DNA of 64,000 nucleotides from Sarcocystis neurona (GCA_000727475.1 KL647296.1:1036865-1100864), one strand, 5' to 3'. Shown: positions 15,301 through 30,300, counted from the first letter of the stretch. Notes: generated by a model from the letters alone, not told the origin. Made by a program: numbers and translations.

Positions 15301-18300
15301 CAGGCTCGTACAGACACAGTGACTGCCGTATGTACGGAAGAACAGAGGAATAGAGGATGTTTTGAGCACACGATAACCGTAAAAAAATACCAGCGTATCT
15401 GCGCAGCTCGTTAGAGCGGGGGCCTTGAATATACCACGCGTGTCAACAAAGGGCACTCCGCCTGCAAAGGCACTACATGCAGATGCATCTGCCGACGCGG
15501 GCGAATACAACAAGGACGCGCCTAGTCTGGAAACACGAAAGAAAAGTCGGGTGCAGTCTTCGTCAAATATCTTCAGACATACACGTGGAAGGTGGAACCC
15601 GTATACGTGAGCCGGCATATAAACCATGCGCGTAATAACGTGAATGCAAATACTGAGGCACGCAGCTGCGAGACGCGGCAAACTAATCTCTTGTGTAGGC
15701 GCACTTATCCACAAATACGAAGGCACACAACAGTGCGTCCCCCAAGTTAGGGAAAGGCAGTTCAGCCCTTACAAGCGTTTTGAGACCTAGTCTGAGGCAA
15801 GGCTGGCCTATCTGGTTCGCATCGACTGCTGATGCATGAATTTTATTTCCCCAATACGTATTTCTCCACAGGTGTCAATCTCTTGAATTTCTGTATCTAC
15901 CTACCAAGAAAGCTGCGGACGAAGGCACCCGCACGTTTTCGATGTGTTTATTCATACGCTTACCTGTGTGTATCGCTGCCAAAAGACTCACATACACAAA
16001 TGTGCTGGCTATGTGTCGATCCCTTGTTGTACAGATTCGCTACTCCACGCACCTACATGTGTTTGTACGTTTCAGTAAAAGAGCAGCAGTAGTGTGATTC
16101 AAGCAACGTCCAGATAGGTTTCCCTGCGTTCTAGTGAACTGGCATTAACCAATATATATATATGTATACATACATATATGTATGGATATGTGCGGGTGTA
16201 TAGACACATATGTTCACAGCCGTACACCTGCTCAGCATGGATGTAGCACTTCCGCTCCCACGTACGCTAGTCGCAGATACACGCACATACTCGCAGCACT
16301 TTACATTTCGTGTTTGGAGACCCAGACATTGACATACGTGTTTACAGACATGCACACATACATACACACATACATACATACAAACATACATACATACATA
16401 CGCACAAGCGCATGTACGGAAAGCTACGTAGTCGGGTACCACACTGCTCACACGAACGTGCGTAATTAAAATTTCTGACACATGGGTACTAAATCTACGT
16501 GCATACCCTCTCCTTGAAGAGATCCATGCACCAGTGTATACATACTAGCACATGCAGAAAACAGTGAACAGTGTCGGTGTGTGTGTCTCTGCACGAGTGA
16601 GGCAAGTTAACTCCTGCGAATGAACCTTGACACATATCCACACGCATACACAAGTGAACACATACATAAGTGAACAGTTGCTGCGGTGCTGGTGCTGCTC
16701 TACTGTCACAGAATAAGGGCAAAAGTATAAATATGCCCCTGCCTATTTCTGTCGAAGTACTTCTATTCACGTAGGCGCACGCAGGCGTGTACATGTGTAC
16801 CGTGTATGTGCCCCAGCCCTGTAAGTCTTCCTTCAGCGATGCGCGTTCCTGGTGCGTCTCCAGCGCGTTTCCCTTTCTCAGTGTTCACAGCGACGAGTTG
16901 TTGCCCGCAACGGAAGAACAAGACGGCAGGGGCAGCAATAGCAAAAGGCTGGAATCGATGACCCCAAGCGCGCAGCCTGTCGCACGTGCGTCGACCGGTG
17001 TTCGCTACCGAGCGCAGTTCGGGGGAGACGGCATCTCCTGTCTTGCTGCTGCCCCTTCGCTAGAGATGCTCGCCTGCGGCTCCGGCTGGAAGCTGCACTT
17101 GCTCTGCATACGGTCGCTGCGAAAAGAAGCAACCATCAAAGGTTTTAGGTGAGGGCGTGTGTGTCGTATTATTACTGCACTATAAGAAATCTGCGGTAGA
17201 GAACGACACAGTGGAGCAAAATTTACTCATGAAAAGGGGAAAAGGTGGTAGTCTGCAGGAAGAGGAAGCTGAGTTGTAGTCTAAGTCTTCCGGTATACAA
17301 GAGTAAAGACAATATCCTGAAGATCGCATTCAGGCTCCTGCATTCTCAATCTTTGCATAGCAGAACGGAGCCAACCTGTGGCGGAGTCAGTAAACAGCAG
17401 ACGGTGTACGGTCTAAGAGTGCTACCGACAACCAGTATTAGTAATAGTAGTAGTAGTCGTACGATGAGATGCAACAAAAAGGCTGACATACAACTGAAAC
17501 CTTGATGTCCTGAAGCGTGCAACTAATAAAAAGGAGGACCTGCGTCGTAGTCTTCTAAAGGCTAAGCGCATTGTTATATTTCCAAGGAGTCGAGTTAGGC
17601 TGTCGTGAGAGTGCCAAAAGTGTATGGAAGCGGACGGATAAAAGGGCGCACAGAGTTGTTCAGAGGACGAAAACGTAGTCAGCACAGGAAACAGTTGCCA
17701 CAAGAAACCAACGTCTTGTAGTTGTATCACTGGAAGAGTTAGAAGTGCGCGGCAACAATAGTTCACAACACGGCCTCCTGGAAAGAGAAACGCGACAAAC
17801 GCTGTAGTAAAACTGACACTGCTGCCTCATCAATGTTATGTAGTGAAGTTTCAGAGATTTTCTTGCACACTCTGGAATGAAGGCTTCCAGTGCGCACCTG
17901 AGGTACAAAAAGACCACCGAAAATCACAGAGCCTTTGGAGGGCTAGAGGAAGACCAGCTAATGAAAGACAGCCTGTCTTGATTTGCGAAGCAATCTGAGT
18001 GTATGCGCAGTGCTGCTGTGGCGGCTGTGGACGTCCTCGAAGCCTACGGACTACTGGTCGTCGCTGACCAAGGTAAAATTGCCGGTCCAGGACGAGACGT
18101 GCATCCGTTAGACGTACGTATAAGCGAGCAATGGCTAAGGGAGGTTGGTCTCCAACGTAAAATCTATGTTTGCATGGTATACACGTACACGCGCATACGC
18201 ATACGCGTACAAACACTCGTGCACACAGGTATACACACGTACACACACATACACACGAGTACACGTACGCACACACGCACACACAGACACGCACACACTT

Positions 18301-21300
18301 GGAATGAAAAGGCCACACTCACTCATATGTGGGCCTCTGTTGATGGCTGGATTTGCTGTTGCTCCACGTAAATATACCAACAAGCGCAGAGGAGTGCCTA
18401 CGAAGAACGTACACGTTACGTGTTCCTCTTCGTAGGTGAGGAAAAATGTTGAGGGATAAAGGTTGGTGTGTCTTTTCGGTGAACCTGACGACCGTAAAAT
18501 TCAACAGTCACAACTGCGACACCGGAACGGTGGCCGGTGTACTACACGAGGTGTTCCTCGAGGTGTCGCTTCCCATGTGTAGACGCATAGAGAGATATCC
18601 GTGGCCGTGTTTCAAGGCCCCTCACCCCTGTAATCTGTATAAAGGTAAAAGCGTTACACACGCGTGTGTGCGTACGTGTGTCTTTTTCTCTCTCTCTCTC
18701 TACATACATATATATATAGTGTAAGACGTAGTCACGTAGCTCTGCTGTGCAGGTGTAGGACACGGAACTTCTGCATACACGTGTGTGCGCTGTAACACAG
18801 CGTGTAACAACGTAGTCACCGCAGCAGCAGTTATTAACCCACACTTCAACCTCTTTAAGTGTCGCGTGAGGCTTGCAGAAAAATACTTCACTAGACAAAG
18901 TATCGGCAGTTGAACAAGCTACAAAATGTGACAAGCGCAGCAGGTGTCTTACTCTGTTCTAAGTAAGTTTTGACCGTCGCCACGCGTGCAGTCAGAAAGA
19001 TTCGAAGAGTAGCCTGCTGCGGATCTCCCTTCATTGTAAACCACTCTTGTTTACCTCCGTATCAATTGTATGACTTTACACCAGGCGTTTCATATGCAAC
19101 ACTCACGGCTGCTTTTTTAGGTCACAGTTTTTCGTCTTAGAGTTCATCCCTCTTCATTGTATCCTGTGAAGCTTCTGACGCAACATAGATATACGAACGT
19201 ACGGCACGAAGATACCGAAGCTGCCACGGATACTTGTCCTTATGGTTTCGCACTTGGGTGAAGGCTACAAATGACGTTAGTGCAAGTTGACCACGTTTAT
19301 TTTCGGCATACCGCGGGTCTCACTTTCACGTGCACCCGTGCATTACGGCCTACGTGTCCCTACACAACGTTCAGAAATACGCGTCTGAAACATACATATA
19401 TAGATAAATATATATATTCGTTCTCTCGTTCTTCAGTCGACGGACAGACGGTAGCATGTATGCCTCCTTGTGCGTAGGTAGGATGGAGTGTCTGCCCGCA
19501 CATCTGTTTACTGCTCCTGTTTCTGGCACTTCCCAGGAGGGGTGATCTATTTGTGGCAGACGACCTTGCGGACTGCACCATTTACTGAATGGACATGCAT
19601 CTACTGCTGGGAAAATTTGCCTGATTTTAGCAGCTGCTTGCTGCCTCACCAGCGAGAGTCTACTATGGTTCTGGCACCGTTTGCCCAGCACCAGCAGCCC
19701 AAAAATGAGAAGCAGCTGTCGGAACAGTCGTTCGAAGAGCGACAGGAAGGCCGCGGGCAGTCAGCAGTGCTGTGGCAGGGACAGGCTGACGCACACGAGC
19801 AGCAGCAGCAGGAGAAAATGGACGGGTCCTCCTACGGGCAGGCGAACGCACCAGGCGACCCCGGAAGTGGTAGAGACGACAAGAACGAAGCCCTTGTGGT
19901 TTCAGAAAGAGACACCCACGACTACTGTTCCTCGGCAACCGCACCAGAGGAGGCGGGGAGCAGTGGCGGTTGCTCACCGTTAACCGCAGAAGCAGCCAAG
20001 AGAAACACGTCTACGTTTTCTGTACTTGCAGCAGCGGGAGAAAGCATCAACTCCAGTGCTACTGTAGCAACGTCACCGTCGCCGAGTATGAAAGGGCGTG
20101 AGGGTTTGTTGCCGCAGAAAAGCGAAGGTCGCGCCGCCTCAGCAGGGTCCGCAGCGCCTTCAGGAGCTGTCCCTGCGGCGCAGGGGAGAGCAGAAGCTGC
20201 AGCAACAGAGAGAGCAGCAGCAGCACCAGCGCCGGCTGTAATAGGGGCAGGAGCAAGACGTTCACTCACGGCAGCAAGGGCCGCCGGGACTCCACGAACG
20301 CCTCGAGAAATCCCATTCTTCACGTACAAGAGAAAGGCAAAGCTCCCAGACGGAGACGAAACGCTGATTGCTCCCGTAGGGGTCACCGTCGTGCAGTTCA
20401 ACCACTTCCAACCCGCTTCGATGCAAATTTACTCAGCAGACAAAAAGGTCAGAGCGGCTTCCTCGGCTGCGGAAACGCAGGCAAAGAAATGGGTCCCTGG
20501 CACAAGGACCAGCCGACACGAGCCCAAACTCACACGTATTCCTCTAGCGCAGTATAAGTGTAGTCCGTAGCACCCTTGTGTGCGCCTCGCTAAAAACGTC
20601 ATCTTGTTTTCAGCCGCGGAGAAACGCAGAACGCAAGCAAGGCGTCGTACCTTGCGCTTCTACGTGTGTCGCTTCAACAGCTTGAAAAGACGTCTCACGT
20701 TACAGCTTTCTTGATGCAGATTCACTGGCGGCCGTTTCATCGCAGAAATTTGAAGAGTCACTACGAAGCACGCGCCTGCTGGGATAGCTTCTACCGCTGC
20801 CCTGTCTTTTTCAGTATGTGTGAGCTTACGTTATAGTTTACATTAACACAGTGCAGAACGGCTTTCTTTGTTTGTAAGACAGAAAATATTTTTTCGGCGG
20901 AGACCCTTCAGACAAGCTGTCAGCGCGTGAGTTCCTCAGAACTTCAGTAAAACAATCCTAGGTGCACACAAGCTTGTCAACAGCGGTTTGTGTATAGCGG
21001 TTGCACTATAGGCGAGGAGAGGAAGCTCAGAACGCAGGTACGTCAGAGTGCCTTCACCAGCTGATGTTTTTCCTGTAGCACGCGACCGAGCCACACTCTT
21101 CATCTCACACCGATTAACACAGACTCGTCCAGTGCGTTTTCTCTGCAAGTGTGTACAACTACGAGTCTAGGCGCAAAAGCGCAACAGCGGAGGGACAACA
21201 CCAAGGCAGTGCTTCCACAGCCCCACGCCTGTTTATTTACCGCATTCTACTTTTTGTTGTGCTTACACAAACTCGTACAGTGGAGCCGAGTAGCAACGTT

Positions 21301-24300
21301 ACAGGCGAGATACCAATATGCTTGTACGAAAACGACATGCGGTCACTGTCCCCCCTGGCTTTCTAAGACCTAGAAAGGGACGCAATAGTAGAAGGTTCTG
21401 AGTCCCTTGGGTCGTACCGACTGGCGTTGTGAACACGTAGAGTAGGAGATCAACCAACGGAGGTCGAGACGGAATACCAAGTGGCTGGCACTTGTACTGC
21501 TTCCCTCAAAAGTGTGATTTTTTTCGCCTATCACTTTTTCTTCCTTTCAGCCTTCGCCTACTGCGCAGATCTGGTGCGGTGTTGCTGCTGCTCTCTAGTA
21601 GTTTACACACATACCCATATATATCATAAATATGTATGTATTTGTTCTACACGCGCAGAGGGTAAGGTTTTTTTGTGCGTTTGATTGTACGCTTGAAGAA
21701 CCTTATAGTTTTGTCCTTTCGTTTTCCTTCCGCGTTGCGTCGGTCCAGGGTATCCTACGGTGCTGGAACTTGGAGCATGTGGCTGCGGCTCGTCGTTTGT
21801 TTCCGCTGGTGCGGCTTCCCCTTCGGCGGCACAGCAGCGTCAAACGCAGCACCACCGTCGCATCCGCAGCAGAACGAGAGTCCTCTTCTCTATTCACCGG
21901 TAGAAAGTACTCTTCTTCCGCCGCTGCGGGAGACGTTTCAACAGCACAGCACGACGTGTATGACAGCATCGAGCCCCTCAATAGCAGTAGCAACAAGGAC
22001 CCGGAAACCAAGCAGCTGCTCCGCTTTTGCAGAGCCTCGCGTGTGGGACTAGGTGCTGTGACTGCTCAAATCACGAAGTGGAGGGAGGATCTCGCGGCAG
22101 GAGCAGAAGACTCTTCCCACCGCACCTCCAGCAGCGCCGGCAGTTCTTCTCGAAGCGCGGACTTCAATCGCACCAGCAGAAGTACAGGTCTCCTCAGCCG
22201 CAGTAGTAACAGCCCCGACTGCAGGAGCAGTACAGGTGACTGCGAAGGCTGCAGCAGCCGCGCCAGCAGCAGCAGTGCACTTGAGACTCGCACGCGAATG
22301 ACGTCCTCCAGCAGAGAAAGGGAGACGGATGCAGAGGGCAACGCTGCAGTAGCAGCGGCAGTGGCAGCAGCAACGTCTCTACCACGGGAAGAATTTGAAG
22401 CGAAGCTGAGAGGCTTTCAGCGATGGACGTAAGACCAGGGACATACCGCACTTAGTCATACTGTGAAATTATGGGACACACTAGCATTGACGGTCCCGTA
22501 GGAGCGCAGAAGCGGGGTGCAGGCGGGCTTTATAGAGGCTTTCTCTGCTTTCTATCCTCTGTGTGCATAGGTTCGTAGCCCTCAAGTACGTGTCTTTTTT
22601 CACCAATATCAGCACCAGCCTGGACAAAAGTCCAAACACATAGATAGAGATACTGAAGAAATACAGTATACATGTGTATACAGATGAGTCTACGAACGAG
22701 TGTACTGGGTTTCAAACAAAGCTGTTTTATCAGCTACAGATGAGCATGCAGAGGACCATGGGGATCAGTTGATACGAGGAGGGTTGTTCATTCGAACAGG
22801 TTTACTAAAGTGCCTGTTTGGATCGCCATCTTCAAAGTCTCTGCTAGAACCCGTAACCTTTGTTGTATCAGAATGGTCGTTCTGCGCCGTTAGATAGATA
22901 GAGCTGCATATATCTGCAGGTATACAACACTTCTGTTCACAGGAAGAAGGCCTTGTAGATAACGCATCGAAGCACATGCAACGTGACAGCCAGAGGTAGA
23001 CACGGCCGAGGAAGGATATATACAGGGCAATAAAAAGAGAGCGGGGAGAAATGTGGATGGCTATTCGTCGGTCCCTTCCTTAGAACCGTATCCCACGCAG
23101 TCATACACAGGAATGAAGCTGTCTTTCCGCTTCTTTGTTTTATCTTTTCATGCGTGCACGTGAATGCGTGTGCTTAGCCAGCTGTTTCCTTCACAGTTAG
23201 TCCCTTCAATGTAAAAAATGTGGTTAAAACTTGTTCTTAACGCGACGGTGCTGGAAGGCGGCAGGCGAGGAAGACTCCAGCGATGTTGGGAGTGACCAAA
23301 AAGGCCTCTTCTACTGTGGATACGCACTCGCACACGGCGGGGGGGGAGGGGGAAGAAGCGTATGAAGAGACAATGGCCTGTGTAGGTTGCCTGCTGATAT
23401 CGCGCGTAACATACAGTGGGATTAGGTGTCTCTTCAGACTCGCATAGCTAGGGTACTCTGGGACTAGTTCCATGCAGAGTGGAGAAGCCAACTGCACCCG
23501 AAAAGCGGAGGAACTTGCCAGGAGAAAACGACAAAGCCGCCACTATTGCTGCAGAGATAAGAATTCTGACAAGTCTGGTTGACTCCATGATACTTCGTAG
23601 TGAACAGAGATCCCCTGTTCGTCTGGCGTCGTTTTTCCGCTGCTCCGTTTGTATCAGCTTGTTGCCGCTTCATCCTTGCTCCGGCTGCTGCAGGGTAGTA
23701 GCTTCTGTATTCTAGTGCCGCTGTCACCGTCTTATGGCCTGCTTCTGCGTAGGAACTTCCGTTTCTCTCTATGGCGTCTCGTGCAATTCTGCGCTCGTAC
23801 GTCCTTGTTCGTGTTCCATGCGTATACTTGCCCCTCCTACAGCCTCGGTCCTTCAGGCCTGCGGATGGCGCTGCGGCGTCCTTGCTGCTGTTACTGCTGT
23901 CGCTTCATCCTTGTTTTCTCGTTTCTTTGTACCTAAGGAGTCCTGCGTCCCGCTACACTTGTCCTCTGCTACATCGTTGTCTTAGGGTAGGCTTTGGCTC
24001 CCCCTCGACCCTACATTCTGCCGTTTTTCGGCTCCGCTTCGCTCCTGGTGCTGCTGCTACAGAGATGTAGTGTTGCAGATTTTGTCCCTAGCTGGTGCTG
24101 TTATCTGTCCTCGTGCGTGCTGTTCAGCAGCCCCTTTCCACGTGCCGATGTCGGAAAAACTTCCGCCGTCCCTGCCGCTGCTGCTTCGACTGTTCTTCTC
24201 TTGGTTTTTCTGAACTCAAGCAGGGTGCCCTTTGGCTCTTCAATCTACAGCTAAGTCTGCTGCCACCTACGCTGCTTTGTGTGCTGCAACACTCTCATAG

Positions 24301-27300
24301 ATTCCTTGTGTAGCCCTGTCTTTCCGTGCAACACTCGCTCAGCTTTTCTGAGAATGGGCACCGCTGTCGCCGGTGCTACATCGACTCCTGCGGCCGCTCC
24401 TGGTAGTTAAGGTTTCTGCCTCGTGTGGTGCTGTTGCAGCACTGCATGTACCGAGGCTGTCCACGCATCTTGGGTGCTTTGCTTCTGCTTTCGTTTGTTC
24501 TGCCTCCTCTGCTTCTACGGAACTGTGTCAACTGTTGCTTCTCTTCCTGCAGTAACTATTGCCTGAAGGCCGGGTGCAAATGCAGCGTTTAACGCCTCTA
24601 CAGCGTGGCTAGGGCAACAGTTGCTGCTGCGACTGCTATGTGAGTGCTGTTGTACTGTTGCCTTCCGTCCTGGTGCCTTTGGTGCTGCTGCAGTTGCTGT
24701 CGTTCACGCACTCGCAACTGCTGTGCGTTGTCCGGGCGCAACTACTGCTGCCAGCGTAGCTGGACCATGCCTGCTGCTATTGTCGGTCTTCGTGTGCAGC
24801 CTGTTGCTTTCCCCTTGTGAGGTGCCGTCGACTGTTGGTACTTCTTATGCTGCTACTGTTCACAGCGCTCTATGCTATGCTTCCTCCTTCTTCTTTTGGC
24901 TCTCCTGCCTCTTCGTCGCAACCGTTTGCGGCTCTTGTTTTGCTGCCGTGTTGTTGACGTGCATTTGCTGCTGCCGATTCGATGCTGCTACTCTTGTGTA
25001 AGTTTTGGGGGATGCGTTCTGCAGCAGCAGCAGAAGAAACCCAGTCGATGAAGAGCTGCAGGCGAATGGCGGACTGCCAGCGTCTAGGCTTTCTCCCTCT
25101 GCCAGTCCCGTTAGTCGCAGCAGTAGCAGAGCAGAACAAGCCGCGACAGCAGGCGAGTCGGAGCAGCTGGAGGCCGCACACGTGCTGGATCACACCTTTC
25201 TTACTCAAAGATCACCAGCGGCAACAACAGCCGCAGCGTCAGCAACAACAGAAGTAGCACCGGACGCGGAAGCGTCCACTTGTATCGGCCCACACGGAGA
25301 GACAGCGAGTCTCCCGAACGACAGCAGCAGCAGCAGCCAAAACAAGTGCACCAGCAGCAGCCGCAGCAGTCGAAAAAGCGTGGGTGCAGGACTTGTGGGT
25401 AGGCGAGATCCCAAGGGCTTCCACACGCCACCGGCAGAGGAAGATGGGAAAAGACAAGCTTGGGAGCGACCGTCAGGAAGGAAGCAAGACGAACCTGCTG
25501 AAGCGCCTCGATGGGGTACGTCAGAATCAAAATCAGTGCTGTAACCGTACTCAGTTGAAAATGTCACGCTAAACACCCATGTGGATGAATAGCGGCGTAC
25601 TTTTCTGCTGGTGTACATTTTTCTGTCCGTTCAACTTACACATACATACAAATATCCCAGTAGTGAGTTTCCTTGTGGAGCTCCTCAACCGCGTCTTCGT
25701 AACTCTATCTGTGGTGTATCTATCTACAGATATATCCGTCTGTCTTTGTGTAATGCGTCCAGCTACAGCCGTAAATTGTGAAAAGATGTCACCTCAACGT
25801 ATGTGTGGAAACGTGAACAGGTTTTCCTCGTAACGGAAACCGGTAGAAGTTCGCCTTCGTATGTGGGTTCGTATAGAAGTTGTAGTTTGCAGCCCCGTGT
25901 CGAACGCCTAAGACCGCTCCACAGAGCTACACATATATGTCTTCGTGTTATTATTTGCCTGTATGTTGTGACAGCCCAAAATCTTTTTCTGCCAGTCTCG
26001 CCCCGTATACTTCTTTCACCACCTGCCTGACAAGTGTACAGAGAAACAGGGAAAGAGGAAGCTAACAAAGATGGCTACGTATAATTTGCAGCTGCGTGCA
26101 TGCAGTTAAAGATCCACGCGAAGATTCGTGTGCAGATCCAGAAATTGCAGGCATAAAGGTATTTATATATACATATACGTATATCTGTCTCAAGTCCTCC
26201 CTACAAACCTGTACTCCTAAGCACGTGTCTACTGCACGCAGAAAGCTCTGTACGTGCAGCGTTTCTAAATTACACGCTTACGTATACACTTCTTTGCGTC
26301 GGCAAACATATACAAATAGGCTCGACCTGTCTTTACGTACGCGAAGCTGTATGTTTACATACGTACGGGAGTGCAAACGTGTCTACATTCTTTCTGTGCG
26401 CACGTCTGCAGACACGGCTGTAGATTGCGCTCCGTTTGCATGCACGCATACTTGTGTACAACCGAGTTCCCACTTTCCCACATAAAGAGGTGCGCCTGCT
26501 TTCCTGCATGTGACTGCCTACATCCATCAGTTTCCCTGATGCACGCACATCGGTTCATTTATAAGCTCAGTCTGCAAACTTGCGTTGAAGTCTGTGCGTG
26601 GATGCACCTGCAGTCCCACGCCTACGCTCGCCTGCCTATGTAAACGTGCTGGCTGACGGACCGCCCTGTTGACTGCACGCCTGCGATTTAAGTGCTATCG
26701 AGGGCCCCACAGAGTTGACGGAAGGCCGCGGTGCATCACAACTCTCCTCTCTTTTACTGGGCGTCTTTTGTTGAGAACTCTGCAACTTTCTAAAACCGCA
26801 GCAGCGCGCTTTTCGGCCCCGCGCACAGAAGTCAACACCACCAACATACACTCCCAACCACCGATGTACACGCAGTAGCGTACGTATGTGCGAAGAAGTC
26901 GCTTTCCACTTAGGCGCCATTAAGGGACTGCGACGTGAAGTAAGCTTCTCCTTGTGGATTGTCAGAAGCTTTACGAGTAGACAAAAGGCGCTTTCGTACA
27001 GCAGCAAATATCTGCTTGTACACCGTAGAGAAAGATAGAAAGCAACGCAGACAGATGGCAGGGGTGTTTGTAGTAGGAGGCATGCGAAGGGTGGGACTCT
27101 TTCGACGGGCAAACAAATTCAGAAGTCCGTTCAGACGTACCTACGTGGAGCCGTATATGCTTGTTGAGGGCGACACGCAGACGTAGCGGTACAGACAGCG
27201 CGAGAAATGTCTGAGCAACTACTCGTACAGAGATAGGTGCGGACATACATACACACATATGTGGTTTCACAGATATAGAGATAGGCAGACGGATAGACAC

Positions 27301-30300
27301 ATACATATATACGTGAAAACTGAGAGACCTACAGAGGTCCACAGCGGTATAGACAGGTACACAAGGAGATGGACATTCACGGGAGAAATATTCAGACTGG
27401 CAAGTGTTTCAAGTTGTTGAGAGCTAGAGAGATACAGAAACACAGACGCCCAAAAATTGTGTCTTCATGCAGACAAAGAAATGGATGGGTAGAACGCTCC
27501 TTCCCCTTTCAAATGTAGTCATCCACAATCCCCCTCTGGCATCATATGGTCGCTCGCAAGAAACCTGCCGTTGTTGCTGCGTCGCCTGCTGCTCCGGCTC
27601 CGGTGTTAACACACACTTACGTGGATATTCCTTACTCTACTGACCTTGCCATGTGTCCACGGAGGTGGACACAAAGGAACGAGGAACAGCGCCCGTCTTT
27701 TCCCCTGTCCTTCCAATTTTTCGATGCGCACCCCTCAGGCTTCACTCGTGCGCTCGCTTATACAGCTTAGTCTTAAGTTTTGTAGGTCACAACGTGGATT
27801 CCCTTTCCATGAAGTGCGCGCTTCGGTCTTGACAGAAGTCACGTGTGTATCTCCATATCTCGGCAGCGGAATCTCTTGACTGTGTACACAGTCACCGGTT
27901 GAACCCTTTCTCTCCATGCGTGTGAAGCAGAGGTGTTCCCGCCTAGTTCACTCGCACGCATAGATGTATATTAACATACGCAGTACGTTAATGCAGAGAA
28001 AACCTGGTGAATTTGCATGTCGGCGCAACAACCGGTTTTACCTTGTGCGTCGTGCGAGAAGACCCGCTTTGCAGGACGTCCACACTTTACCCACTGTCTC
28101 TTCATTCTGGAAGCAGCTTCATTGACTCGGACGGCAACGCACCCAACACCTGTTATTCCTCCAGGGTGTTTTGCGACTCACGTGCGCTTTTCTACGTAGT
28201 ATTTCCTTTAGCCAGATGTGCGAAAAGCAGGTCCCCAGAGCGTTGTAAACAGATGCATCTGGAAAGAGTTCGTGAAAGAGCTGGAGTACGGGGGTGAAAG
28301 CGTTTCCTTCGCGCACGCGTGCACGTCCTGCCTGTTGCGGCCGCGCAGACTTAAACCACGTGCAAAAAAGAACTCGTGCCGCCAACATATACGTATAGGC
28401 TCACGTGCGTCTTTGCACATCTCCCGTAACCCTTTTCATATACGTGTGCTTCATATGCTCTGACTGAGCACACATCTGCCTGTCTTTGCAGTGTGTACAG
28501 ATGTGCATACAAATTTTTGTATATGTATATATGAGCCTCTTTGTGTGTATGCGCCGATATGCCGTCGCACGTTACAAACATCGACGGACGCGCATCTCTC
28601 CAGTCGACATATATATATATATAAAGACAGAGAGAAAGAGGCGCACCTGAATGTTGGAAACTATAAAGTTACAGATATATACCTATATATATGTGCGTAT
28701 ATGCATATATTTATGTATATGTGTGCGAGTCCCTGCGTACCTTTGATATTTACGTATACGTGTACAGAAATGCAATTTTTCGTTATACGTGCATGAGAAT
28801 GTACCTGTGTGCCCGTCTGCACTTCAGAGTGTAGAGGTACACAATTACATACGTGCAGACGCAATGGAGGAGTACACCCACGTCCACGTGTGCAGGTAGG
28901 GTCTTGCACTTCCTACGAAGCAGGATCACGACTGTAGCTGCATAGGGTTGCCTACGTATATTCGCATTGTTACATATACACAGAGAAACATTCCTGTCCA
29001 TACAGACATGAGGGTCATCGTCACACCAGGGGCTGGAAGTGGGGTGAAGAGCTTCGTGAACATCTTTTGTTGCGGGGCTTTTACGCAGGTGAAGAATTCT
29101 TTGCGCCGATCCCAGGTACTTGCTGACGCACCTTTTTTATTTGTCAGGACGAAATCCTCTCCGTTTTCTCGTATGTAGATCTTGCCTCTGGTGTTTACAA
29201 ACAAGCGACCAACATGAACGTATATGGGTGTATATGTACGTGTGTACCTGCGTGTGTCAGCATGCGTCTAGAAAGCTATCGCTGACGGCATTTCTTCGTG
29301 CGCATACGTACTTAAATACTTGTATAAGCAAGTGGGTGCAAGCATACATATATGAACGGGCTTTCGTTTGCTGCCGCTGCTGCTGCTGCCGCTGCTGCTT
29401 CATATACCGCTGCTGCTCCTTTACTGCTTCTGTTAATATCGCTGTTTCCGCCGTACGGCTGCTGCTGTTTCTTTAGAAGTACAGGCACTTCTCGCTGTGC
29501 TGTTGCGTCTCCTTGCGTCCGCTTCCTTTTCGCTGCCGTTCTTGCGTGGTTGCTGCTGTTTCCCCCGTTGCGCTTTGGACTGCCTCCTCTGTGGTGCTGC
29601 CTTTTTTTGCAGATTGCTGCCGCTGTTCTTCAGTTGTTTCTCTTTCTTTTTTTTCTGGTGCTGCTTTTTGCTGTCCCACTGTTTCCTGTGCTTCGTCTCC
29701 GCGTCCTCCGCTACTTTTCTACGCCTGCCAATCCTGTCTGCTGGTTCTTCACTTTTCTGGCCATAATTCACTTCCTGTTGTTACTGTGACTTTCGCACTG
29801 ATACTTCCCTGCTGCAGAGGTAGTGCTTCAGTGGGAGCGCGAAGCTCACACTAATGCGGTGCTGGCGTTACACCTTTACTCTTCCTCGGTGGGAGACACC
29901 GAGTTCGACGCCGCAGCAGGACGATCACAGCAACAGGGGCAGCAGCAGGGCAACCCGAAGCAACTGCAACAGCGGCAGCGCAGCCTGCAGAAGCTGCCGT
30001 ACCGGTTCCAGCACCAGCAGAAGCAGCAACAACATGACCAGCAGCAGCAGACACGGTTGGCCCAGCAGCTGCAGAGACAGCAGCATCAGCAGCGGCAGTT
30101 TCGTACAAGCAAAAGTAACTCCAACTCTCCTGGACGCAAACGTGCTTCAGCAGTAGGTCCTGTCTTAAGACTGCGCGTGTATCTGTGGACTCGCTTGGGC
30201 GTGTGCAAGTACGTGCACACAAGTGTTCGCCCACCCCAGCTTTGAAGAAGTTTTTTTTTCCACTGCTGAGCACATCTGCGCGTGCGAGCTTCTTCGAATG

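Noticed and set aside
16352..16402. CRISPR-like array
   Set aside because: Tandem ACATAC units with no spacers; a plain microsatellite in a eukaryotic intron.
23649..25001. Leu/Cys/Val-rich plus-strand frames in the CTG zone
   Set aside because: They come from CTG and CT repeats in an intron, and the flanking exons join in phase without them.
15207..27400. Idea that TG/TA tracts mark the sense strand and CA/TA tracts the antisense strand of introns
   Set aside because: Introns near 16.3, 18.2 and 27.3 kb of the plus gene are CA-rich on the sense strand, so the rule does not hold.
29352..29789. Hydrophobic frame that looks like membrane helices
   Set aside because: It is the CTG/CT-rich tract before an acceptor read as Ala/Leu/Phe, not a membrane protein.
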